Positions 1-6,536 are shown, counted from the stretch's first letter. The stretch is DNA of 8,759 nucleotides from an uncultured Porphyromonas sp. (GCA_945867245.1 CAMBHQ010000028.1:1-8759); one strand, 5' to 3'. The notes: generated by a model from the sequence alone, not told the origin. Program-made: numbers and translations.

Positions 1-274
1 TAATCTCTAGGCCTATATTAAAGAAGAAAAAGGCCATCAAGAAGTCATTGACAAAGGCTGCTAGAGTCATCGTATGCCCATGGTGTGCAAATAGCTCGAA
101 GCCTAGCACCTTGACCTCTATAGGATAATTGAGTAGCTCTTGATACCAATCGTTCCATGGGGAGTTGGCAATACATACAGCCAGAATAGCCGCCACGAAT
201 AGGAGAATCGAGGCGTTCGGCTTAGGAATAGACATTCGTCTGAGTGGGTTCAGAATCTTGAATTTCGTACTCAT
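1..274 (-). CDS. nhaA: NhaA family Na+/H+ antiporter, N-terminal 91 residues (runs off the left edge)
   Basis: Reading the minus strand from the ATG at 274 gives 91 codons that stay open to the window edge. Residues 21-38 (ASILLFVAAILAVCIANS) form a first membrane helix, matching the NhaA TM1 that ends in ANS. Residues 74-91 (FVNDFLMAFFFFNIGLEI) match the NhaA signature at TM2, normally a WINDGLMAxFFLVGLEIK-like string. By family, NhaA is an inner-membrane secondary antiporter that exports Na+ (or Li+) in exchange for protons and serves pH and salt homeostasis. The ion-binding aspartate pair of TM5 lies outside the window, so activity cannot be judged. The first ATG was chosen because it precedes a basic cytoplasmic stretch of about 20 residues; ATG at codon 14 is an alternative. 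No Shine-Dalgarno sequence is visible. The gene begins 41 nt after the Crp/Fnr gene on the same strand, with no terminator between, so an operon is likely. Confidence 0.87.
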   Translation of the reverse strand, partial: MSTKFKILNPLRRMSIPKPNASILLFVAAILAVCIANSPWNDWYQELLNYPIEVKVLGFELFAHHGHTMTLAAFVNDFLMAFFFFNIGLEI

Positions 275-287
275 TGAACTATTATAG

Positions 288-299
288 ATAAACCATTTA
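288..299 (-). promoter_or_regulatory. AT-rich leader motif TAAATGGTTTAT ahead of nhaA, shared with susC
   Basis: The 12-mer TAAATGGTTTAT (minus strand) ends 13 nt before the nhaA start. The identical 12-mer lies 6 nt before the susC start at 5780-5791. It could be a translation-enhancing AT-rich leader of the kind seen in Bacteroidetes, or a coincidence: a few identical 12-mers are expected by chance in a window of this size. Only the matching placement and strand make it worth listing. Confidence 0.25.
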
Positions 300-315
300 A
301 TCAAATACAGAGGCT

Positions 316-1005
316 CTAACCCAGGTCGGAGATATGCTCAAGCTGGGAAAGATTCATAATCTTAATCTTTTTGCGCTCTAGCGAAAGGATACGCTCCGAG
401 GTAAAGGCCGAGAGCGTACGGCTCACGTTGCTCGGGGTCATATAGCTGATAGAGGCTAGGTCGTTGCGACTAAGCTGTATGCGCAGCGTATAGCCATCCT
501 CCTCGTAGCCATAGAGCTCGGCCAGATAGAGCAGGGTCTCGGCTAGGCGCCCTCGCATCTGCTTCTGCATAAGGCCGATGCTACGCTCCTCCTGCTTGCT
601 CACCTCCTGCGCTAGGGCCGCTATACAATAGCGACAGACCTGCACGTTCTGATGCAGGATACGCTCGATAACCTCTACAGGTATCTTGTACAGCTCCGTC
701 TCGCTATAAGTCTCGGCAGAGAAAGGATGCCGACCATCCGTAAAGTAAGGGCGAATATTGAAAAAATGCCCCGGCATAGCCAACTGCACGTAGTCGTTGC
801 CACCGATGCCCTTACGGAAAACCTTTACACAGCCCTCCACTAGTAGATAGAGATACTCTACACGTTCGCCCTCGTTGTAGATGCGAGTACGTCTGGGCAG
901 CTTCTCGACTACCAGTGCATGAGCTATCATCGCTCGCTGCCCCTCGGTCAGCATATCATAAATGGGGTTATTGCGCATATGCGCATCTTGGTCTCGCTTA
1001 GGCAT
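316..1005 (-). CDS. Crp/Fnr family transcriptional regulator
   Basis: This 229-residue protein has the usual family length and layout. A cyclic-nucleotide-binding-type beta-roll spans about residues 36-112 (IYNEGERVEYLYLLVEGCVKV, then PGHFFNIRPYF). A long dimerisation helix follows at about 118-150, and a winged helix-turn-helix at about 175-222, with recognition helix TPSNVSRTLSAFTSE at 190-204. It is expected to be a cytoplasmic dimeric DNA-binding activator or repressor. The Glu and the Arg-Ser pair that hold cAMP in E. coli CRP are not conserved by eye (the region reads PGHFFNIRPYF...GRHPFS), so cAMP is an unlikely ligand. There is no Fnr-type N-terminal cysteine cluster. Three cysteines occur, at 59, 124 and 127, the last two forming a CxxC at the start of the dimer helix. 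The ATG at 1005 was taken as the start; ATG at codon 10 (978), inside a 14-bp palindrome, is possible and would still leave the beta-roll intact. The gene has its own promoter upstream and nhaA 41 nt downstream. The target genes are unknown. Confidence 0.9.
   Translation of the reverse strand: MPKRDQDAHMRNNPIYDMLTEGQRAMIAHALVVEKLPRRTRIYNEGERVEYLYLLVEGCVKVFRKGIGGNDYVQLAMPGHFFNIRPYFTDGRHPFSAETYSETELYKIPVEVIERILHQNVQVCRYCIAALAQEVSKQEERSIGLMQKQMRGRLAETLLYLAELYGYEEDGYTLRIQLSRNDLASISYMTPSNVSRTLSAFTSERILSLERKKIKIMNLSQLEHISDLG
972..985. repeat. 14-bp perfect palindrome inside the 5' end of the Crp/Fnr gene
   Basis: TGCGCATATGCGCA reads identically on both strands and covers codons 7-11 of the regulator, including the alternative ATG at codon 10. 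It could act as an autoregulatory operator or form a hairpin at the start of translation. A perfect 14-bp palindrome is expected about once in two windows of this size by chance, so the call rests on position only. Confidence 0.25.
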
Positions 1006-1106
1006 CCCGCTACGTTATTATCTATATCCTCTTGCTCAGACAGCACTATTGACTCCCGACTCTGACTCGATGATGCCGAGGCCGAAGTCTATAGCCTATC
1101 TAAGCA

Positions 1107-1139
1107 CAAATATACACTTTATATCCCGATATATAGCAA
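1107..1139 (-). promoter_or_regulatory. Bacteroidetes-type promoter for the Crp/Fnr-nhaA unit
   Basis: On the minus strand TATATTTG (1114-1107) matches the Bacteroidetes primary-sigma -7 consensus TAnnTTTG exactly. A TTG at 1139-1137, 22 nt upstream, fits the -33 element, with spacing at the long end. Transcription would begin near position 1100, giving a leader of about 95 nt to the ATG at 1005. The site lies between the susCD terminator and the regulator gene, where a new promoter is needed. Confidence 0.5.
1120..1133. promoter_or_regulatory. Candidate Crp/Fnr-geometry dyad in the regulator's own promoter
   Basis: TATAT-cccg-ATATA is a 5-4-5 dyad, the half-site and spacer geometry of Fnr-type operators (TTGAT-N4-ATCAA). 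It sits between the -33 and -7 elements of the proposed promoter, where a bound dimer would repress. Such dyads are common by chance in AT-rich DNA, so this is only a candidate autoregulatory site. Confidence 0.22.
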
Positions 1140-1204
1140 TGCGATGAGGATGCAACATACAGGAAGCTCAGCACAAGATATAAGAGAAATATCCACAAAA
1201 CACA

Positions 1205-1240
1205 GAGGGAGTAACGAAACCTGAGTTTCGCGACTCCCTC
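1205..1240 (-). terminator. Intrinsic terminator of the susC-susD unit
   Basis: The arms GAGGGAGT (1205-1212) and ACTCCCTC (1233-1240) pair over 8 bp. After a 2x2 internal loop, CGAAAC (1215-1220) pairs with GTTTCG (1225-1230) over 6 bp around a CTGA tetraloop. On the minus strand the stem is followed by TGTGTTTTGTGG, a short interrupted T tract. The hairpin begins 21 nt after the susD stop. There is no T tract on the plus-strand side, so it should act in the minus direction. Confidence 0.75.
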
Positions 1241-1261
1241 CTGTTACATAACAGCTAAAAA

Positions 1262-2782
1262 TTAATAGCCTGGGTTCTGCTTCAGACCACCCGTCTGCAC
1301 ATCCTGATAAGGGATAGGCCATACGAAGTGGTTATCTGTAGCTGGGTAAGATTGCTCTGCAAGGTCCTTGATATAAGGCATCCCTGCGGTAGAGGTCTGT
1401 GGCTCGCCACGTGTCATACCTAGGTTCCAGCGCTTGAGGTCAAAGAGGCGGAAGCCCTCGAAGGCAAGCTCTCGCTGACGCTCCTTACGAATCTCCTGCA
1501 GGAGTTGGTCTCCAGACACACCTACTAGAGCGTCTAGACCACGAGAGGAACGCAGAGCATTCAGAGGGATGAGCGCATCTCCACCAGTATGGTATGCTGC
1601 CTCGGCAGCGATTAGATACTGCTCAGCGATACGGAAGAGCTTGGGACGCATACGACCATCAGGCACCTTACCCCACTTGGCATTGTCGGTAGCAGCAAGA
1701 GCGGGATTCCCCCACCACTTAGCTACTAGTACAATGTCTGTAAATTCAATCCCCGAGAGTACAGCGGTCTCTCCCGTCACGAAGTAAACGCCCTTACGTG
1801 TATCCTTATCTTCGAACAGGTTGTAGACAGTCTTCGTTGGGATATAATCAGGAGCGAAGGTGCTCTTGGCAGCGTTAGGATTGAGGTACCCTGGAGTCGA
1901 TAGATTCGCTTCACTTGGGAAGCTCACCACTGGCAAGAAGATACTTTCCTTAAGGCTTGCACCATCTGCACGCCACATCGCCTTCATGTTATCTGCACTA
2001 GCCGCCATCAGGGGATAAGTATTGCTATTTATCAGCTGGTTTGCAGCAGCCAGAGCCTCTGTATAATTCCCCATATAGAGATAGGTGCGTGCCTTCAGCG
2101 CTCGTACAGCATCTATTGTAGGCTTAGTAGCATTAGCACTACCCGACACATCAGCTAGGAACTTCTCGGCCTCAGCTAGATCTGACAGGATCTGCGCATA
2201 TACCTCCTTGTTGGTAGCACGAGGGGGTTTCTGTATCATATCATAGCGTAGAAGCAGTGATACACTGAGGTCCTGCTCTGCAGTAGTAGCATTGTAAGCC
2301 TTGCCATAACGCTTGGCTAGCTCGAGATAACTATACGCACGAGCAAAGTAGGCCTCCCCTAAGATCCTATTGGCTTTTTTCTGATCGGCCTCACTAAGCC
2401 CCTGCAGGCTTGGCAGATACTCAATCGTATAGTTGATATTTTTCATCCCCGCATAGGTGTTGGCATAAACATCTCGGGAGTCATACTGCGCAGCCTGGAA
2501 CTTCGTCCAGTCAGCGAATTGACCAAACCTATTACCATACTCAGGCGTTGCGGTCAATTCGTCTGCCTGCACATCCTGAGAGAAGCTATAGATGCCCCCT
2601 TGAGAAGAACGTAGGCGAGACAATATACCAGCTTCCCAGGCTTCGGCATCAGTGATGGTCAACAATGCCTGATTCTGGCTAAGGTTTCTCTTGGGCTCAC
2701 GGTCCAGACTGCATGAGGCCAAGCCACCACCTAATAGTATAGTGCCTAGAGCTACTGCTATGATATTATTGTGTTTCATCAT
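1262..2782 (-). CDS. SusD/RagB family outer-membrane nutrient-binding lipoprotein
   Basis: This 506-residue protein is close to the normal SusD/RagB length. A lipoprotein signal peptide ends in LASC, with the lipidated cysteine at 24, followed by SLDREP. SusD-family landmarks occur in order: GEAYFARAYSYLEL (142-155), the TPR-like AVRALKARTYLYMGNY (225-240), RQRELAFEGFRLFDLKRW (about 435-452), and a C-terminal WPIPYQDVQTGGLKQNPGY ending exactly at the stop. By family it is a surface-exposed lipoprotein that closes over its SusC partner as a lid and captures the substrate. It follows susC by 18 nt on the same strand and is followed by a strong terminator, so it is the last gene of a two-gene operon. 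The start is taken at the first of two adjacent ATG codons; the second would cost one residue. No Shine-Dalgarno sequence is visible. The ligand cannot be told: no catabolic enzyme is adjacent, and a peptide ligand (as for RagB) or a glycan are both open. Confidence 0.95.
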   Translation of the reverse strand: MMKHNNIIAVALGTILLGGGLASCSLDREPKRNLSQNQALLTITDAEAWEAGILSRLRSSQGGIYSFSQDVQADELTATPEYGNRFGQFADWTKFQAAQYDSRDVYANTYAGMKNINYTIEYLPSLQGLSEADQKKANRILGEAYFARAYSYLELAKRYGKAYNATTAEQDLSVSLLLRYDMIQKPPRATNKEVYAQILSDLAEAEKFLADVSGSANATKPTIDAVRALKARTYLYMGNYTEALAAANQLINSNTYPLMAASADNMKAMWRADGASLKESIFLPVVSFPSEANLSTPGYLNPNAAKSTFAPDYIPTKTVYNLFEDKDTRKGVYFVTGETAVLSGIEFTDIVLVAKWWGNPALAATDNAKWGKVPDGRMRPKLFRIAEQYLIAAEAAYHTGGDALIPLNALRSSRGLDALVGVSGDQLLQEIRKERQRELAFEGFRLFDLKRWNLGMTRGEPQTSTAGMPYIKDLAEQSYPATDNHFVWPIPYQDVQTGGLKQNPGY

Positions 2783-2800
2783 ATTTAGCTATTTGTATAG

Positions 2801-5773
2801 TTAGAAATTTAGCTCTACCCCGACAACGATTTGCTTCGTGTTAGGATTAACCCCTAGAGTGTTATTCGACTCCGTTTCTGGGTCGATACCCTGGAAGCGA
2901 GTAAAGGTTAGGAGGTTACGCCCTGTTACATATACCTTGGCTCCCTTAATCCAGTTCTGCCCCTTAAACAGAGACTTTGGTGCCGTATAGCCTAAGGTCA
3001 ATGACTTGAGGCGAGCAAAGGACGCATTCGAAATCATACGAGAGTCGAACTGCGTGAACTGATATTTTAGGCTAGGGAACAGAGTATCATCACCTGGCTT
3101 CTTCCAGTAATCACGTACAGTGTTACGCTGATTGAAGCCAGCGAATACCGTAGGGTTCTCATAGAAGTAGTTGTCATTAGACTGCATGTACTTCCCAAGA
3201 GAGAATGAGAAGTCAGCATCTAGGCTAATACCCTTGTACTGAGCTCTGAGACCAAAACCTCCATTCCAAGGAGCATAACGACGTATACCAGTATTCTGTT
3301 CTAGAGCCTCTGAGAAGTTCGAGGTCCTCTCATTCTTAGTCGTTACACCTGGATTTTCACCTGGCACAAACCATTCTGGGGCACCCGTCTGCTTATTAAC
3401 ACCAGCCCAAACGGGGCTCATATACATCACAGGTTGACCTACGATGAAGCCCGTACTATAGGATGAGTTAGCCCAGTAGTCAAGCCCATGGAAGAGGCTG
3501 AGCACCTTATCCGTATTATAGTTTATATTGGCGTACACAGAGAGGCCATCACCATTTTTCCCCTTGAGAATATCATAAGTTACACTTAGGTCGATACCCT
3601 TATTCTCATACTCGCCGACATTCTGGATAATATCGTTACGGCCATCGCTATCAATGAAGCCCGTGTAGTAAGGGAAGGGCACGCTCATAAGCATGTCTGA
3701 GGTCACGCGACGATAGAACTCAAGGTTTACATTGAGTCTATTGAAGAGGCGCGTTTCTACACCTAGTGACATTGAGTGCTGGCTCTCCCACGAAAGAGCA
3801 GGATTGCCTGCGCTGGAGATGCCACGCCCTAACACAGAATCATACTGACCATACGAGCCTGCAAGCGCATAGGCATTGTAGTTACCAATCTGTGCATTAC
3901 CCTGAGTACCGATGCTATACTTTACACGGAGGTCGTTTAGCCACTGTACATCTGCGAGGAAGGCCTCTTTCTTGGCGGCCCACATCAGACCTAGAGACCA
4001 GAAGGTTGCACTACGATTCTCTGGACCGAAGCGGCTCGAGGCGTCGTTACGTACTGTAAGATCTGCAAAATATCGAGCATCGTAGTCGTAAGACAGACGG
4101 CCAAAGAATGACAGGAAGGCATACTGCTGTACATTGGCATCGAAATCCTTTTCTTTGGTTGTCTTCTCGATGGTCGTCAGTACATCGTTGGTCAGACCCG
4201 AACCCTTAGCATCGACATAGTTGTAATCGTAGTCCGTCCACTCATGCCCTGCTAAGGCGATGAAGTTATGCTTCTCTCCAAGATTAAACTTGTATTCGAG
4301 CGTATTCGTCCAGTTCTGTGTAATCGTCTTGCCATCAGCAACGTTACGCAGACCATTGCCCAAAGACGCTAGCGACGATGGTAGTCGCACTCGGTCATAC
4401 TCGTAATTACGGATTTCGTAACCAAACTGAGTACGGAAGGTTAAGCCTTCTAGAGGCCTAATCTGGGCAAAGGAGTTGCTATTGAGCGTCGTATACCCTT
4501 GGTTACGAATATCTTTACTCAGCAGATAACCGGCTGTATAACGAGTAGTCCCTGTAATCTGAGGGAGCTCTTCTCCATTCTCTCCGTAGGCAGTAAACCA
4601 TGGCTGTATTAGTAGAGCTAGCCCCCCTGCTACAGAGTTGCTTGTATAGGGGTTAACCTTATACTTATCGACAGAGAGAGAGTTATTTGTCCCTATTGAT
4701 ATATACTTATTGAGCTCCGTATTAAGATTAAGACGGAAAGCCGTCTTGCGATAATCCGAACCGTGACGCAGACCTTCCTGCCCCTGCATAGCGGCAGAGA
4801 GGTAATACTGAGTACGCCCAGCACCTCCAGACACGGCTATATCTGTCTGATAAGAGGGTCTATTCTTGCGATAGATATAGTCTGCCCAATAAGTATCGTG
4901 AGGATAGCGTTCTAGCGTTTTCGCCATATTAGCCTCTGGCACAGTACCAATCTCTACGAGGTACTTAGAGAGCTCGTCTCTATTCATCATCGAACGGTAG
5001 TAGTCCTGATTAGCAAGGCTAGACCATCCGTACTGACCTCTAATCGTAACATTAGCTCTATCCGAACTGCTACCACGCTTGGTCGTAATATAGATCACCC
5101 CGTTAGCAGCACGTGCACCGTAGATAGAGGTTGCCGAGGCATCCTTGAGCACCTGCATGGTAGCGATATCATTTGCGTTAAGGCCTCGAATTGTAGCGCT
5201 AGACACTGGCGCACCATCCAAAATAAATAGAGGGTCCGACGAGCCATCCTCATTACTAAGCGTACCGTTACCACGCACACGCATCGTCATCGTTGCTGAC
5301 GGCTCACCGCTACCTGTGAAAGCCTGCAGACCAGACACCTTACCCTGCAGCGCCTCTAGTGGATTCGGTGCAGGCTTAGCCTCAAGGTCTTTAGAGCGCA
5401 CAGTTACGACAGAAGACACCACTGAGGCGTTCTTACGACCCGTACCGTAGCCCACCACTACCACCTCATCTACGAGCTGAGTGTCTGGCTCTAGGGTAAT
5501 CTTGAGGTTCTTGCCAACTGGCACCTCCTGAGTCCTGAAGCCTACGTAAGAGATAACAAGCGTCTTGGCATTCTGTGGGACATTAAGCGTAAACTGACCA
5601 TCGATATTGGTCGCCACGCCTATTGTGGTCTGCCCCTTAACCACAACGGTTGCCCCGATAACAGGCTGACCATCCTCTGCGGAGATAATCGTCCCGCGCA
5701 CGGTCTGCTGTTGGGCAAAAACGAGCGTCGTCGTAAGACCTACACCCGCTAAAGTAAGTAACGTTTTCTTCAT
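2801..5773 (-). CDS. SusC/RagA family TonB-dependent outer-membrane transporter
   Basis: This 990-residue protein has a normal length for the family. A Sec signal peptide (MKKTLLTLAG to about residue 20, AFA/QQQ) precedes a carboxypeptidase-D-like regulatory domain (about 24-95: TVRGTIISAEDGQPVIGATV, DGQFTLNV, SYVGF). The TonB box DEVVVVGYG is at 102-110. The plug domain (about 115-235) carries LFILDGAPV and DASATSIYGARAANGVI, the SusC signature. The rest is a 22-strand-type barrel ending in VGVELNF, a typical terminal phenylalanine. There is no N-terminal STN signalling domain, so anti-sigma control is not indicated. By family it imports a large substrate across the outer membrane using TonB-ExbBD energy, paired with the SusD protein encoded 18 nt downstream. 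The reading frame is intact throughout. The 5' side is a long non-coding gap without a clear -33/-7 promoter. The substrate is unknown. Confidence 0.96.
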   Translation of the reverse strand: MKKTLLTLAGVGLTTTLVFAQQQTVRGTIISAEDGQPVIGATVVVKGQTTIGVATNIDGQFTLNVPQNAKTLVISYVGFRTQEVPVGKNLKITLEPDTQLVDEVVVVGYGTGRKNASVVSSVVTVRSKDLEAKPAPNPLEALQGKVSGLQAFTGSGEPSATMTMRVRGNGTLSNEDGSSDPLFILDGAPVSSATIRGLNANDIATMQVLKDASATSIYGARAANGVIYITTKRGSSSDRANVTIRGQYGWSSLANQDYYRSMMNRDELSKYLVEIGTVPEANMAKTLERYPHDTYWADYIYRKNRPSYQTDIAVSGGAGRTQYYLSAAMQGQEGLRHGSDYRKTAFRLNLNTELNKYISIGTNNSLSVDKYKVNPYTSNSVAGGLALLIQPWFTAYGENGEELPQITGTTRYTAGYLLSKDIRNQGYTTLNSNSFAQIRPLEGLTFRTQFGYEIRNYEYDRVRLPSSLASLGNGLRNVADGKTITQNWTNTLEYKFNLGEKHNFIALAGHEWTDYDYNYVDAKGSGLTNDVLTTIEKTTKEKDFDANVQQYAFLSFFGRLSYDYDARYFADLTVRNDASSRFGPENRSATFWSLGLMWAAKKEAFLADVQWLNDLRVKYSIGTQGNAQIGNYNAYALAGSYGQYDSVLGRGISSAGNPALSWESQHSMSLGVETRLFNRLNVNLEFYRRVTSDMLMSVPFPYYTGFIDSDGRNDIIQNVGEYENKGIDLSVTYDILKGKNGDGLSVYANINYNTDKVLSLFHGLDYWANSSYSTGFIVGQPVMYMSPVWAGVNKQTGAPEWFVPGENPGVTTKNERTSNFSEALEQNTGIRRYAPWNGGFGLRAQYKGISLDADFSFSLGKYMQSNDNYFYENPTVFAGFNQRNTVRDYWKKPGDDTLFPSLKYQFTQFDSRMISNASFARLKSLTLGYTAPKSLFKGQNWIKGAKVYVTGRNLLTFTRFQGIDPETESNNTLGVNPNTKQIVVGVELNF

Positions 5774-5779
5774 GCCTTA

Positions 5780-5791
5780 ATAAACCATTTA
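5780..5791 (-). promoter_or_regulatory. AT-rich leader motif TAAATGGTTTAT ahead of susC
   Basis: Second copy of the 12-mer found before nhaA (288-299), on the same strand, ending 6 nt before the susC ATG. It occupies the ribosome-binding region, where no Shine-Dalgarno sequence is visible. Confidence 0.25.
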
Positions 5792-5800
5792 CGTTATGGC

Positions 5801-5817
5801 GACGAGCCTTTCTCGTC
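5801..5817 (-). promoter_or_regulatory. Small hairpin in the susC leader
   Basis: GACGAG (5801-5806) pairs with CTCGTC (5812-5817) across a 5-nt loop, starting 27 nt upstream of the susC start codon. There is no T tract on either side, so it is not a terminator. It could modulate mRNA stability or translation of the transporter, or be a target for an antisense RNA, but a 6-bp stem can occur by chance. Confidence 0.3.
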
Positions 5818-5990
5818 TAATTAAGCGCTAAGTTATACTATTTATTCCGACCAAACAAACATTCCAGGCTCAAAACAGATAAAAAATCTCATATTCACCT
5901 CCATTCCGCATACTTATCTGCTAATAATTTATCAATACAGAATACCATTGCCCCTCAAAAACTCCAGCACTCACCCTGCATTATGGAATA

Positions 5991-6008
5991 TTTATTAGGC
6001 CTAATCAA
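5991..6008. promoter_or_regulatory. Palindrome upstream of susC, possible operator
   Basis: ATTAGGCCTAAT (5994-6005) is a perfect 12-bp palindrome, and with its flanks 16 of 18 positions are symmetric (TTtATTAGGCCTAATcAA). It lies in the AT-rich region about 220 bp upstream of the susC start and could bind a dimeric regulator. Perfect 12-bp palindromes are expected about twice in a window of this size, so support is weak. Confidence 0.28.
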
Positions 6009-6225
6009 AATAAAATGGCAAACAACCTATCCCAACACACCAGCAACAAACAGAGTCCCTCCCCTCTCCCCTTAGGATAGAGAAACTGCTCTATAACAAG
6101 CCCCCCAGAACAAGGTGCAGGCAGAGACGAGAACACAAGCAAGGGTTGAAACGGGGCCAATACTGCATCTTGATAAGCAGGACTCTGCGAATATCCATTG
6201 ACACTGCCAGATAACTTACCCCGCT

Positions 6226-6409
6226 CCACCTATCGAGCGGGCAATTGGCCACCTATTAGGCAGACACTTGGCCACCTACCGAGCGGACAATCGGCCACCT
6301 AGTAGGCGGACACTTGGCCACCTACCGAGCAGACAATCAACGACCTAGTAGGCAGACACTTGGCCACCTACCGAGCAGGCAATCGGCCACCTACTAGGCG
6401 GCTATTTGT
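6226..6409. repeat. Eight-copy 23-bp tandem repeat with alternating A/B units (46-bp higher-order repeat x4)
   Basis: Units start at 6226, 6249, 6272, 6295, 6318, 6341, 6364 and 6387, each exactly 23 bp and opening with CCACCTA (CGACCTA in unit 6). Odd units (A) continue as ccGAGCrGrCAATcGG and even units (B) as gTAGGCrGACACTTGG, so the true period is 46 bp. Copies of one type are closer to each other than to their neighbours. Unit 5 ends in TCAA rather than TCGG, and unit 8 decays after its first 15 bp. The period is not a multiple of three and there are stops, so it is not coding. A units carry a small dyad (CCGA...TCGG) and B units CCTAgTAGG. The array sits between the alpha-2-macroglobulin terminator and susC. 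It could be a polymorphic minisatellite or a protein-binding array; nothing in the sequence decides. Confidence 0.93.
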
Positions 6410-6472
6410 ACACTAGCGACTGTACAGCTGTAGCATCGCTAGTGTACAGGGCTAGAGCTACTAGAGGCTATT
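6391..6472. repeat. Long inverted repeat (13-bp arms) flanked by imperfect direct repeats
   Basis: TGTACACTAGCGA (6407-6419) and TCGCTAGTGTACA (6436-6448) are perfectly complementary over 13 bp across a 16-nt loop. The loop itself holds a third TGTACA and the 10-bp palindrome TACAGCTGTA (6423-6432). The hairpin is bracketed by near-identical direct repeats, CTACTAGGCGGCTATT (6391-6406) and CTACTAGAGGCTATT (6458-6472), which differ by one base and one indel. The left copy is part of the last tandem-repeat unit. There is no T tract on either strand, so it is not a terminator. The layout resembles a small palindromic insertion or a segmental duplication beside the array. No transposase or known inverted-repeat termini are recognised. 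Confidence 0.75.
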
Positions 6473-6501
6473 GCCCATACTAGGTGAGCTACCAAAAGAC
6501 C

Positions 6502-6536
6502 ACGCCCCCTAGCGTCCGAGGGACACTAGGGGGCGT
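6502..6536 (-). terminator. Hairpin terminator of the alpha-2-macroglobulin gene
   Basis: ACGCCCCCTAG (6502-6512) pairs with CTAGGGGGCGT (6526-6536) over 11 bp. After one mismatch, GTCC pairs with GGAC around a GAG loop. On the minus strand it is followed by GGTCTTTTGG, a short T tract. The hairpin begins 24 nt after the stop codon at 6561. The stem is very stable but the T tract is weak, so termination may be partial. Confidence 0.72.

Larger units (their letters stand above)
5774..6225. other. Non-coding region upstream of susC
   Basis: About 450 bp with no supportable gene. The part next to susC (about 5774-6050) is clearly AT-rich, as expected for a promoter and leader, and it holds a small hairpin and a palindrome listed separately. 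No exact TAnnTTTG is present on the minus strand; the nearest matches, each with one mismatch, are AATGTTTG (5863-5856) and TTATTTTG (6013-6006), neither with a well-placed TTG. The part from 6050 to 6225 is richer in GC and shows no recognisable structure. Two short reading frames here (30 aa plus, 74 aa minus) have no family features. Confidence 0.6.

Noticed and set aside
302..309. Separate nhaA promoter (TGTATTTG on the minus strand)
   Set aside because: It has one mismatch to TAnnTTTG and no TTG at proper spacing, so co-transcription with the regulator is the simpler reading.
3766..4059. Plus-strand open frame of 97 codons opposite susC
   Set aside because: It lies within the SusC barrel coding region, is rich in His and Arg, and has no plausible domain or signal.
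5145..5450. Plus-strand open frame of 101 codons opposite susC
   Set aside because: It is antisense to a well-supported transporter domain, has no family features and is a shadow of the real frame.
5983..6075. Plus-strand 30-codon frame MEYLLGLIKIKW...
   Set aside because: It has no ribosome-binding signal, promoter or terminator, and its length is within chance expectation.
6005..6229. Minus-strand open frame of 74 codons upstream of susC
   Set aside because: It starts at a GTG inside the first tandem-repeat unit, has no recognisable domain, and runs into the AT-rich leader. It is most likely random.
6226..6409. CRISPR array
   Set aside because: The units are contiguous with no unique spacers, the period is 23/46 bp, and no cas genes are nearby. 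It is a tandem repeat.
6407..6448. Second terminator for the alpha-2-macroglobulin gene
   Set aside because: The stem is strong but neither strand has a T tract after it, and a better terminator lies at 6502-6536.
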